The notes beneath the pieces were generated by a model. That model saw only the letters and a list, made by a program, of their open reading frames with translations. It did not search any database and was not told the origin of the DNA. From Candidatus Omnitrophota bacterium (GTDB taxonomy: Bacteria; Omnitrophota; Koll11; Duberdicusellales; 4484-171): DNA of 27,949 nt. Below, piece by piece: positions 6,480 through 14,533 of the stretch. Position 1 is the first letter of the stretch; every line of letters begins with the position of its first letter. Location: the NCBI GenBank assembly GCA_030692055.1, contig JAUYCY010000188.1:1-27949 (forward strand), written 5' to 3'. A program made the translations under genes and the position numbers.

Positions 6480-8843
6480 TTAGGATTTCCGCAATAATTG
6501 CTGGAAAAACTGGTTATTTAGAACCGCAGGATCTTCTTTTGCTAATAAATAAAATAAATCTCTTATTTTATTATTTCTCTGATATTGTGAAAAAAACTTT
6601 TCTTCTCCTGCCAATTTAGACAATAAGAATATACCCTCTTTGCACTTACCCAAAGCCGCTCGCTTTTTGTTTTCATTTTGTTTTTTGCTGATCAACCTGT
6701 GCAATCCAGCAATATCTGCGGTGCCTCTGCCATAGCAAATCTCATACAATGCCATGTAAATAAAGTATTCTTCAATAACGTCTTTAGCAAAACGACCTGT
6801 TAAAAAAAATCGTCTCTTGCGCTTTAGTTCATAAAATCCGCGTTTTAATTCATCCGAATACGGAAGAAACAGTAAACTTTTAAATACATCAAGCAAATGC
6901 TCAAGTTTATTTGTAATTTCAAAAATTTTTCTATACATAATTTTAGCTCGAAAATAGTTACCGGATTCAAAAAATCTGCCTGCCAATTTTTCTTTGGATG
7001 TAATATCCAATACGCCCTCTTTATAACGAGTAAACTCCTGAAAAATATCATACGCGGGTATTATCAAAATATCATCAATAACTATAATGTCTACTGGCAT
7101 CTTCTTATACAAGTAAAAAATCTCCATTGGGTGTTCAATTATAGGCAGGCCTTTTATGTTACATGATGTGTTCAATAGCAAGTATCCTCCCGTTATGCTA
7201 CCGAATTCCTTGATAGCGCCGACCAGCAAGCCTTTGTCTCTTGAATCAACTATCTGGATCCGAGAAGTATTGTCTTTATTCTTAATCGCAGAAAAATAAG
7301 AAAATTTCTTTTTTAAATCTACGGTGAAAGCCATATTAGAGTCTTTGATTCCATGGGTTTCGAAATATATATCTTTATGGCTCGACAAAACTACCGGGGC
7401 AAAAGGCCGAAACCATTCACGGTTTTTGACAAATAGGTTTAAATAGTCCCTTGTTGTTTCATCAAAAGGACTGGCCAAGATACTTCTGTGTCCTAAGGCC
7501 CTTGGGCCAAATTCAGACCCTCCCGTAATGAAGGCAATTATCATATCATCATACAAAAACTGCGCTATTTTTTTGGCCAATATTTTTTTTGATAACTTTT
7601 CTACAAATAAGTTTTCTTTCTTAATGCTCAGGCCTGCTTTTTGAGCATTATGTATTATTTCACTAAATCCTACCCTGTATTTTCTGCCCAGAAATGGCGA
7701 AGTATTGTGAAAAATAAACTTTCTTGTGCTTTTATTATTCCTGGCATAAGCATAAAAGCACGAGCCAATTGCATTGCCATTATCCGCAGGAGCAAATGGA
7801 ATATAAATAGACTTATTTTTATACCTTGCTTTTATCTTTCCATTTGCCAGACAATTTAAAGCTACTCCTCCTGAAATACAAAGATTATTGCTTTTCTTTA
7901 TCCTGTCAGCAATGTCTATTAAAATAAACATTGCATCTTCCAGTTGTCTCTGGGCAAAATAAGCCAAGTTCTGAACAAACTCATCACTGTAATCAGTAAG
8001 TATTTTAGAAGGCGTCAATAATCTCTGACTAGCAGTCATGTCAAGTTTATCAAAAAGCCTTGGATCGGCTACCTCTTTTACTAAATTATATTTTAAGGCA
8101 AATTCATAGAGATCCCTTGTGCGAATGCTAAGAAGGCCTCTATTCTTTTTTACAATTTTTTCTGCAAAATACAGCCTCCCATAGGAAGCCAGCGCCATTA
8201 ATTTTCCGGGCTCATCATGTCCCATTTCAAAATAATTATTGCTCAACCCTCCATTTAATCTGGCGTTAAAATTAAGCAATTTACAGAAAAACTGGTAAAA
8301 AGCCCCTATGCCCATTTCTCCTTTTTCGGATACCCTGGAGTATATCTCCTCTATTTTATTATTTTTAGCATAAAAGATAGTTTCGAAAGACCTTTTTTTA
8401 TTTTCGTCTCCAGAGGCATACGCATCTACTACCAAGATAACGCTTTCTTTGAATGGGGAGAGATAATGCGCATTGTAAGCATGCATCAAATGGTGAGCAG
8501 AGGGAGGTATGAAAATTATCTTGCTCTTGTCTTTTACGGGTAAAAGCGCCGGCAATAAATATTCTGCTACAGTCTTTATTGAACTGGTCCCTAAAAGATC
8601 ACAATCATTAACATATATATTATCTACTTCATCCAGGCCTATGCCTGCTTCCTGTAACACATAAGAAATAGCTGAATAAGGCAATGTCCTGATTACCCTG
8701 CCAATGTTTGAAACTTTCCAACAGACTGAATGTTTATCCTTGTTCAGTCTTTCTTCCTCTATGGCAGAAATCAAGGTGTTCTTTCTAAATAAACAAACGC
8801 TTGCATCATGGCTGGAATTAATTCCAAGATAATATCTTTGCAT
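6480..8843 (-). CDS. NodU/CmcH-family carbamoyltransferase with C-terminal extension
   Basis: A 787-residue protein. It begins MQRYYLGINSSHDASV (the N-terminal nucleotide-binding loop) and has HHLMHAYNAH near 117-126, VVDAYASGD near 138-146, the glycine loop GGVALNCLANGKI at 325-337 and the C-terminal carbamoyl-phosphate signature EFGPRALGHRSILASP at 444-459 followed by FRPFAPVV. The family moves a carbamoyl group from carbamoyl phosphate through carbamoyl-AMP to a hydroxyl on a sugar or antibiotic. Typical members are about 550-620 residues; here roughly 170 extra residues (615-787) follow. They are helical, start SKEKLAGRFFESGNYFRAK, look TPR-like and could bind a partner. It heads the run of locus A genes, so its substrate may be the peptide, a sugar on it, or a nearby surface glycan. 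Confidence 0.88.
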   Translation of the reverse strand: MQRYYLGINSSHDASVCLFRKNTLISAIEEERLNKDKHSVCWKVSNIGRVIRTLPYSAISYVLQEAGIGLDEVDNIYVNDCDLLGTSSIKTVAEYLLPALLPVKDKSKIIFIPPSAHHLMHAYNAHYLSPFKESVILVVDAYASGDENKKRSFETIFYAKNNKIEEIYSRVSEKGEMGIGAFYQFFCKLLNFNARLNGGLSNNYFEMGHDEPGKLMALASYGRLYFAEKIVKKNRGLLSIRTRDLYEFALKYNLVKEVADPRLFDKLDMTASQRLLTPSKILTDYSDEFVQNLAYFAQRQLEDAMFILIDIADRIKKSNNLCISGGVALNCLANGKIKARYKNKSIYIPFAPADNGNAIGSCFYAYARNNKSTRKFIFHNTSPFLGRKYRVGFSEIIHNAQKAGLSIKKENLFVEKLSKKILAKKIAQFLYDDMIIAFITGGSEFGPRALGHRSILASPFDETTRDYLNLFVKNREWFRPFAPVVLSSHKDIYFETHGIKDSNMAFTVDLKKKFSYFSAIKNKDNTSRIQIVDSRDKGLLVGAIKEFGSITGGYLLLNTSCNIKGLPIIEHPMEIFYLYKKMPVDIIVIDDILIIPAYDIFQEFTRYKEGVLDITSKEKLAGRFFESGNYFRAKIMYRKIFEITNKLEHLLDVFKSLLFLPYSDELKRGFYELKRKRRFFLTGRFAKDVIEEYFIYMALYEICYGRGTADIAGLHRLISKKQNENKKRAALGKCKEGIFLLSKLAGEEKFFSQYQRNNKIRDLFYLLAKEDPAVLNNQFFQQLLRKS

Positions 8844-8849
8844 ATATGT

Positions 8850-8878
8850 TTTTTACCATGAAATCATTGTTAAGTCAA
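8850..8878 (-). promoter_or_regulatory. Promoter of the carbamoyltransferase and likely locus A operon
   Basis: TTGACT at 8878-8873, 17 nt, TAAAAA at 8855-8850 preceded by TG-G. The -10 ends 6 nt before the ATG at 8843. The same TTGACT -35 is used by two other genes in the window. The weak -10 makes this less certain than those. Confidence 0.5.
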
Positions 8879-8899
8879 TTAGGATATATAGATTACAAT

Positions 8900-10579
8900 T
8901 TATATGCTAGATCTGCCTGAAAGGTTACTGGAGAATAATAACGGCGGAGTGATAAAATTAGGTTGAACTGGCCCAGAGGAACGAAAATCAAAAGAAGGTA
9001 AGCTGGCAAAAACTGCCAGGTCAAATGAAGCTGGCTGATTAACTCTTCTGTTGTTTTCAGAAATCAAACGCAGCCTCTTTTTTAAATCTTCCGGCAAAGG
9101 TACCTTTGATAAATCATTTAATAAACTCGGATTCAAACTTATAGCCTTTTCCCAATTTTTTCCAGCTTTGTCAATATCTCCTAAACCAAAATAAGAATAA
9201 GCCAAGTTAAAATAGGCTAAAGCATCTTTAGGATCTATGCTGACTACTATCTCGTATTCAGCTGCTGCCTCTCTAAGCATAGCTTTTCTAAATAATACAT
9301 TGCCGAGATTATAACGGGCTATAGAATAACTGGGGTTAAGCTTAACCGCTGTCCTGTATTGCAGCTCTGCATCATTAAGCTGCCCGCCTGATTTAACTAT
9401 GGCAACTCCAAGATTATTATATGCCTCAAAATAGTTAGGATTGTATTCAATGGCTTTTTTAATAACCCCTTGCGCTTCAGCATACATTTTTAATTTAATC
9501 AAAACATCTCCTATATTATTCAACAGGTTAGGCGTAAAGCCGTAATTAAATTCAGCGGAGATGTCTAAATAGAAATAATATTTATATAATACAGCTTTTC
9601 TTTCTTCTTCTGTTAATGCATTTAAATTTACAATCCCTCTATCGGCGTCGTCCATTTTTTTCAACCTAGATTTTGCAGGAACCTCTATTCTGCAATCCTC
9701 TCTTAAGACCCAACAATTACTACCTTGTGGCCTGACATAATATTCTGCGGGATAATTTATTGATCCTATTATACGCTGACTAGGATCAATCAAACTAAAC
9801 CCGTCTTCATAACCTTTAACAGGCCTGACTAGCACACTATGCTCAGGCGCGTTAGCTCGCTTTACATCGTCGAACCCGTCATATATAAACTTGATTAAGA
9901 AAAACTGCGTTACATCTATGCAGGATATAAGGTTTTCTGCCATTTTTCTTTTAACATCTTGAGGCAGATCTGATTTCTCTATTAGATAAAATATATCTAT
10001 ATCAAAAAGACTGCTCACTAACAGCCTCATAACCTCTTTAGGATTACCATAATTAGTAAAACCCAGATCTCTGGCCGATTGCATAAGCTTTGCCATATCC
10101 TTAAGATCTTCTGGCATAGTTCCATCTATATCCTTTAGAGGTTTTTTGATTCGATAAAAATCTATATCGGAGAATGCTGTTTTTAATAAACTGGAAAGAG
10201 CAAGAGCAGGCTGCGGATTCTTGGGATTCCTTGATTTCTGAGGGTATGCCAACTTTGCGCTTAATAACTCTTGTAAATTCACTTTAGCTCTATCAGTTGC
10301 AGCCATATTCTGGCCTGCAAATGATCCAACTGGATTAACAAATAAAGATGCCGTTAGTGCTGCGATTTTCTGCAGAGCATCCCTGCGTAAAACACCTTCA
10401 TTGCTGGCTAATCTTTTTTGCTCCCTGTTGCTTTCTCTTTGGGATTCGAATAATAAAGGAATTCTGAGTGTAGAATATCCGCATGATTCAGAACAATAGA
10501 CCTGTTTCGCTGAAAAAACCCATATAAATAATAAAAGAAATAAAAATTTAAATTTTAATACTTTTCTAAAGTCTAACAT
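8900..10579 (-). CDS. Secreted TPR-repeat protein with 'TLRI/LASNE' N-terminal module
   Basis: A 559-residue protein from the ATG at 10579, because a perfect promoter lies within the first eight codons of the longer frame. The N-terminus MLDFRKVLKFKFLFLLLFIW is a signal peptide or anchor, followed by a cysteine-containing stretch, STLRIPL and LASNEGVLRRDAL. A second hydrophobic run after RR (residues 65-88) follows. The middle has no recognised domain. From about residue 350 to 485 there are at least four TPR units (for example NNIGDVLIKLKMYAEA, YNNLGVAIVKSGGQ, YNLGNVLFRKAMLREA, FNLAYSYFGLGDIDKA), which bind proteins. It is probably exported across the cytoplasmic membrane. The N-terminal module and promoter are shared with the gene at 11980-13512. 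Function is unknown. Confidence 0.75.
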   Translation of the reverse strand: MLDFRKVLKFKFLFLLLFIWVFSAKQVYCSESCGYSTLRIPLLFESQRESNREQKRLASNEGVLRRDALQKIAALTASLFVNPVGSFAGQNMAATDRAKVNLQELLSAKLAYPQKSRNPKNPQPALALSSLLKTAFSDIDFYRIKKPLKDIDGTMPEDLKDMAKLMQSARDLGFTNYGNPKEVMRLLVSSLFDIDIFYLIEKSDLPQDVKRKMAENLISCIDVTQFFLIKFIYDGFDDVKRANAPEHSVLVRPVKGYEDGFSLIDPSQRIIGSINYPAEYYVRPQGSNCWVLREDCRIEVPAKSRLKKMDDADRGIVNLNALTEEERKAVLYKYYFYLDISAEFNYGFTPNLLNNIGDVLIKLKMYAEAQGVIKKAIEYNPNYFEAYNNLGVAIVKSGGQLNDAELQYRTAVKLNPSYSIARYNLGNVLFRKAMLREAAAEYEIVVSIDPKDALAYFNLAYSYFGLGDIDKAGKNWEKAISLNPSLLNDLSKVPLPEDLKKRLRLISENNRRVNQPASFDLAVFASLPSFDFRSSGPVQPNFITPPLLFSSNLSGRSSI

Positions 10580-10588
10580 AACAACATT

Positions 10589-10617
10589 ATTATAATATTT
10601 CATTACAATAAAGTCAA
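10589..10617 (-). promoter_or_regulatory. Promoter of the secreted TPR protein
   Basis: TTGACT at 10617-10612, exactly 17 nt, TATAAT at 10594-10589. The ATG at 10579 follows after 9 nt, leaving a leader of about 0-3 nt. It overlaps the codons of the longer open frame, which argues for the internal ATG as the true start. Confidence 0.75.
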
Positions 10618-10682
10618 TAGATTTTAGCTCTCATCCTTAAATCATCTTTTCTATTGTAATTTACCATAATTACTGATATCAT
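10614..10682 (-). pseudogene. Remnant of a family 2 glycosyltransferase start
   Basis: The minus strand reads MISVIMVNYNRKDDLRM and stops 22 codons after the ATG at 10682. It matches the first residues of the intact family 2 glycosyltransferase at the left edge (MLSVIIVNYNRKDLL) closely at the DNA level. It even keeps the TGTTATAAT box (10698-10690) 7 nt before the ATG. The rest of the gene is gone; the stop codon falls in the -35 box of the TPR gene. It looks like the 5' stub left by a deletion. A functional small peptide is unlikely. Confidence 0.7.
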
Positions 10683-10697
10683 GCTTTTAATTATAAC

Positions 10698-11969
10698 ATG
10701 GAAAAAGAAAATTCTAAATCCTTATCTTCCTTTGTTTTTTTACCCTTATTATCCCTCATATTTATCAGGCCTTTTATATCAGGCCTTGCGTATCCAGTAT
10801 TTGAATTCTGGTATGAAATATTTGTAGTAACCATTGCTATTATTGCAAGTATACCTTTAATCCGACACCGTGAGTCGCCTACGGCGACTCACGGTGTCGG
10901 ATACGGTTATCCAATTTTATTACTCTTATCAGCCTACATCATATCAACCATAACTTCTATTAATGCACATAATTCTCTTAAAGAAACCTTGAAATTCATA
11001 AGCTATATATCAATATTCTTCTGTGTTTCTCGCGCAGACGAAAGCCAGAAAAAAACAATAATAAAAGCAATGCTGATCAGCGCGTTTATTATAAGCCTTT
11101 ACGCAATATACCAGTATTTCTGGGGCTACCAACATACGATAGACTACCTCAGAAGAACAGGTAATGATACATTGCTTAATTCTTCATACGCCAGAGACGT
11201 GCTTATTGCAAAACGCGCCATAGGCACATTCCCATCGCCAAATATCTTTGGCGGATACTTGATAATGATACTTTTCTTATCGTTATATGTATACTTCTCG
11301 ACTCGCTTCGCTCACTCGAAGAATATTGTTCGAGTGAAGCCCACAGGGCTGAGTCGAGAACTCTTCGAAGCGTTTCCATTTGTTCTTATTGTAAGCGCTT
11401 TAATCCTCACCAAATCCTTAGGCGCATGGCTAAGCCTTATTGTTTGCCTGATAATATTATTTTTCATCTCATATAATAACTTACGTAATAAAAAAATAAT
11501 CCTCATTGCCTCTGGTCTCTCTGTAGCTTTTGTTCTTCTATTTATCATACTAAATAGATGGGAACGCCTAATGAATTTAGAAAATCCCCAGAATTCCATA
11601 ACGCAGCGCATAAATTACTGGCGTACTGCGATAGCCGTTATAAAAGACCATCCCATATTAGGCGTCGGCCCTGGGAATTTCCAAGAAGTATTTTTGAAAT
11701 ACAAGGTTGGTTTAAGCACGAATACCAGGTATGCTCATAATATATTTCTTCAAATGTGGGCTGAGGCTGGGATATTAGGCTTTGCAGGGATAGTATTTTT
11801 AATAATCTCTATATTTAAAAGTTATAAACCGCAAAATAAATATATATTTCTCGCATGCATTGCCTTCCTGCTGCACAATTTTATTGATAACAGCTATTTT
11901 ATCCCAGAGGCAGGATTTGCATGGTGGATATTGCTAGGCTTACTCATCAAGAATTTTCATGTAAATTAA
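10698..11969 (+). CDS. O-antigen ligase/polymerase-like (Wzy_C/WaaL) membrane protein
   Basis: A 423-residue polytopic membrane protein with about ten hydrophobic segments. The diagnostic Wzy/WaaL features are present: AIGTFPSPNIFGGYL around residues 175-189, then after several membrane helices YWRTAIAVIKDHPILGVGPGNF and the large-loop motif TRYAHNIFLQMWAEAGILGF (HN-x-x-L-x-x-x-x-E-x-G). Such proteins join lipid-linked glycan units to an acceptor at the outer face of the inner membrane. Two large palindromic DNA elements lie in frame inside it, each encoding a polar loop between membrane helices. The gene is divergent from the TPR gene and ends 10 bp from the convergent gene at 11980. Polymerase versus ligase cannot be decided from sequence alone. 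Confidence 0.85.
   Translation: MEKENSKSLSSFVFLPLLSLIFIRPFISGLAYPVFEFWYEIFVVTIAIIASIPLIRHRESPTATHGVGYGYPILLLLSAYIISTITSINAHNSLKETLKFISYISIFFCVSRADESQKKTIIKAMLISAFIISLYAIYQYFWGYQHTIDYLRRTGNDTLLNSSYARDVLIAKRAIGTFPSPNIFGGYLIMILFLSLYVYFSTRFAHSKNIVRVKPTGLSRELFEAFPFVLIVSALILTKSLGAWLSLIVCLIILFFISYNNLRNKKIILIASGLSVAFVLLFIILNRWERLMNLENPQNSITQRINYWRTAIAVIKDHPILGVGPGNFQEVFLKYKVGLSTNTRYAHNIFLQMWAEAGILGFAGIVFLIISIFKSYKPQNKYIFLACIAFLLHNFIDNSYFIPEAGFAWWILLGLLIKNFHVN
10860..10902. repeat. Perfect 20-bp-arm palindrome inside coding sequence
   Basis: The left arm 10860-10879 (ATCCGACACCGTGAGTCGCC) is the exact reverse complement of 10883-10902, with a 3-nt loop TAC. It is GC-rich in an AT-rich gene. It encodes codons 55-69 of the O-antigen-ligase-like protein, in the loop after an early membrane helix. 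It is probably an inserted palindromic element. Confidence 0.9.
11295..11360. repeat. Branched palindromic element inside coding sequence
   Basis: Outer arms TTCTCGACTC (11295-11304) and GAGTCGAGAA (11351-11360) pair perfectly. An inner arm TCACTCGAA pairs with TTCGAGTGA, and AGCCC-ACA-GGGCT forms a side hairpin. The element is 66 nt, exactly 22 codons (200-221), in a loop of the same membrane protein. Confidence 0.85.
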
Positions 11970-11979
11970 CTCACCCTGC

Positions 11980-13512
11980 TTACAATTGATTCCTTTGCCT
12001 TAGGCGGGAAGAAAAATCTGGTTTCTGTGAACGCGCAAGCAAGGCAGGAAGGCCATACTTTTTACGAATGCCTTGTGCCTGCAAGGCATAATTGTATTTC
12101 TCGCCGTTTTCACTCTCTAAATTAGAAGTGATAAAATCTTTAATTTTTCCCACTATTACTTTGTTGTTAGCCGCGTTAGTTGGATCCAGAAATTGTTCCT
12201 GGCTGATTCCGCATAATTCCCCAAAAATAACAGACAGGGCAGCATAGGTTGGAAAATCAAGGAAATTGACACTTGCCATTTCACGTTCCACTATTTCAAG
12301 CATTTTGATAAAAGAAATATCAGAAAAATCACTTTCCAGTTCATCAAGATATGCGTCCATTTCTGTAGCAATACGCATAATACGATCTTTATATAGAAAC
12401 GGAATATCACTATCTCTGGAAGGCTCTGATTTAAATACCTTCTCAATCTCCATTTGAAACCTGGAGCGGTCAAAATCCAGATATCTTTGATGCCTAAGTT
12501 CATGGCGCAGCACACTGCCTTTCAATATATTAAAACAATCCTGGCGAGTCCTGTCTCCAATGTCTCTCCTTATGATATTAGCAAAAATACTCTGCACTCT
12601 GCTATCAGCAGTAATTAATCCTCGAATTACCCATCTGGTTACCTTTCTGTTATTTATTAATGGGACTATAACTTCATCGATAAACAGATTGGTATTGGTT
12701 GTCACAAATATTATTTTATTTTGATACGCGCCGAGGCTAACAGCGTTGAATAAACACCCCGTTAATGCCACAGCAGGTTCTGCGGCTAATACATCTACAC
12801 TTAAGTCTCTGCTTTTTTCCTGCGCTGTTATGCTTAATTTAGCTCCAAGCGCTACATAAGAACCTTTACTGCGGGCATCCACAAATTCCTGATACTGATT
12901 TCTTATAGTATCGATAAGCTGGCCTAGAAGAATAATCTCTGAAGAATCTTTAATTTTTCGGTTACGTTTAACAATATCTAGATAATATTTGTACATCTCG
13001 GATACTTTCTTAGCATCTTGCTTGGAAAGATCCGGGCATGCTTGCTGCCAGTAATCCTGATCTGCAAGCCTATACACAGGCACAACCAGGCCCTTTTCTA
13101 ACCTGCTTTTAGATCCCTCCAATAAACCGATAAGCCTATAGGCAAGGCCTTCATCAGAAACACTTTTCATATCAATCTGATTTTCCTGCTGAAAAAAAGA
13201 AGTTCCAAAAACAGATAATGGCGCAGTAATTGTAGCAGTAAGCCCTGTTGCCAGAAAATTTCTCCGCGAAAACGAAGAAGCTGTCTGATAGAACACAACG
13301 TCTTCATTAGACGCCAGGACTGCATTGCCCTCTTCTGCCATGCGTAAGGCCGCAGGCATTCTATCTCTATATTCTGAATTGTTAAAAGAAGATTTTACTC
13401 TTAAGGTATTTTTAGAAAATGGACAGGCATAAAGAACGCTGTCAAATAAAGATAATATAACAAATACTAACAGAATAAAATTAAGATTTAATACTTTTTT
13501 AAAGTTTAACAT
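11980..13512 (-). CDS. Exported protein with HELRH metal-site motif and 'TLRV/LASNE' N-terminal module
   Basis: A 510-residue protein. Residues 1-29 form a signal peptide ending LYA-C30, which could be a lipobox. NTLRV (35-39) and LASNE (66-70) follow, then SRRNFLATG (82-90) and a hydrophobic stretch to about 104: a twin-arginine-like signal in an unusual internal position. The rest is mostly helical. HELRH at 337-341 fits the HExxH zinc-protease pattern, and acidic residues in ATEMDAYLDELE about 45 residues later could supply a third ligand. Peptidase activity is a suggestion only, as I do not recognise the family. The N-terminal module and TTGACT promoter are shared with the TPR gene at 8900-10579, so the two are probably exported and used together. 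Confidence 0.65.
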   Translation of the reverse strand: MLNFKKVLNLNFILLVFVILSLFDSVLYACPFSKNTLRVKSSFNNSEYRDRMPAALRMAEEGNAVLASNEDVVFYQTASSFSRRNFLATGLTATITAPLSVFGTSFFQQENQIDMKSVSDEGLAYRLIGLLEGSKSRLEKGLVVPVYRLADQDYWQQACPDLSKQDAKKVSEMYKYYLDIVKRNRKIKDSSEIILLGQLIDTIRNQYQEFVDARSKGSYVALGAKLSITAQEKSRDLSVDVLAAEPAVALTGCLFNAVSLGAYQNKIIFVTTNTNLFIDEVIVPLINNRKVTRWVIRGLITADSRVQSIFANIIRRDIGDRTRQDCFNILKGSVLRHELRHQRYLDFDRSRFQMEIEKVFKSEPSRDSDIPFLYKDRIMRIATEMDAYLDELESDFSDISFIKMLEIVEREMASVNFLDFPTYAALSVIFGELCGISQEQFLDPTNAANNKVIVGKIKDFITSNLESENGEKYNYALQAQGIRKKYGLPALLARSQKPDFSSRLRQRNQL

Positions 13513-13521
13513 AACAGTATA

Positions 13522-13550
13522 ATAATATCATATAAACAACAAAAAGTCAA
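13522..13550 (-). promoter_or_regulatory. Promoter of the HELRH-motif exported protein
   Basis: TTGACT at 13550-13545, 17 nt, TATTAT at 13527-13522 with TG-A before it. The -10 ends 9 nt before the ATG at 13512, the same geometry as the TPR gene. The -35 overlaps the stop codon of the GT9 gene. Confidence 0.7.
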
Positions 13551-14533
13551 ACTTTCTTACATTTTTTTATTTTTCTAAAAACCTCTTCGGCAGTAATCAT
13601 TTTCGCGGTTTTTTTCTCTATATAAGCGCAATCTTTCTTTTCTTTATAGGGAAACCATATTCTTGCGTAAGGTGTTGTAAAAATACCTATTGTGCTGACT
13701 CCAAGACTGGCAGATATGTGCATGGGCCCTCTGTCATGTGCAATAAACATATTGCACTTATTTACCAGAGAAGCGTATTTTCTTAAAGGAAGCTCTGGCG
13801 CGATTAAAACCTTGTCCTTCTGCTTTATCTGTTTATATGTATCCATAACAATATCCTTTTCTCCAGGCCCCTGAAATATCAAAACATACGCTGAAAGCCG
13901 GCTTATAAGCATATCTGCCAGGACTGCAAATTTCCCCGCCTGCCAAAGTTCTTTTCTTCTGCTGGCTCCGGGATGCATACCTACAATAAATTTCTTATTA
14001 AGCTTGTGCTTTTCTATAAATGAGCCTGCAAATATTTTTTCCTGCCGAGTAAGATAAAATGCGGTATCTCTTGTATAGTCTTTTAAACCTAAAAACCTTA
14101 TATTGTTTAAAAACTTGTCTATGATGTCCCATCCCTTAGGTGGACAGGCTGGCTCAATATTATATACATTGCATGCTTCAAGCTTATGCCCTGTTTTTTT
14201 CTTTACAGGATAGCCTATCCTATATTTTGCCTGGGATAAAAAGCATAAAGCCTGAGAAGAATAAAACCAATCAAAATTCATTACCAGGTCATAAGGCTTT
14301 TCCATCGCCATCTTTTGCACGATTCCTTTTTTAAAAATCAATACTCTGTCTATGTTTGGATTGTGTTTAAGCGCTTCGCTGGGCGCCTTTTCAGTCAGAT
14401 ATGTTATATGCGCGCGCGGAAAATGATACCGCATTGTAGCTACAGCAGGCGTCGTAAGCAGAACATCTCCCATGCAGCTAAAACGGATTAAAAGAATCCT
14501 TTTTACATTTTTCCTGTCAAATGCTATAGCCAT
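13547..14533 (-). CDS. Family 9 glycosyltransferase (heptosyltransferase-like)
   Basis: A 328-residue GT-B protein. It starts MAIAFDRKNVKRILLIRFSCMGDVLLTTPAV, where IRFSxMGDVLLTTP is the hallmark N-terminal motif of ADP-heptose:LPS heptosyltransferases. It continues with GMHPGASRRKELWQAGKF, FQGPGEKD, LIAPELPLRKYASLVNKCNMFIAHDRGPMHISASLGV and GIFTTP, the donor-side motifs of GT9. It should act in the cytoplasm on a lipid-A-like or other envelope glycan. Its start codon overlaps the stop of the SGNH gene (TAATG), so the two are translated together. The exact sugar is not readable. Confidence 0.9.
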   Translation of the reverse strand: MAIAFDRKNVKRILLIRFSCMGDVLLTTPAVATMRYHFPRAHITYLTEKAPSEALKHNPNIDRVLIFKKGIVQKMAMEKPYDLVMNFDWFYSSQALCFLSQAKYRIGYPVKKKTGHKLEACNVYNIEPACPPKGWDIIDKFLNNIRFLGLKDYTRDTAFYLTRQEKIFAGSFIEKHKLNKKFIVGMHPGASRRKELWQAGKFAVLADMLISRLSAYVLIFQGPGEKDIVMDTYKQIKQKDKVLIAPELPLRKYASLVNKCNMFIAHDRGPMHISASLGVSTIGIFTTPYARIWFPYKEKKDCAYIEKKTAKMITAEEVFRKIKKCKKV

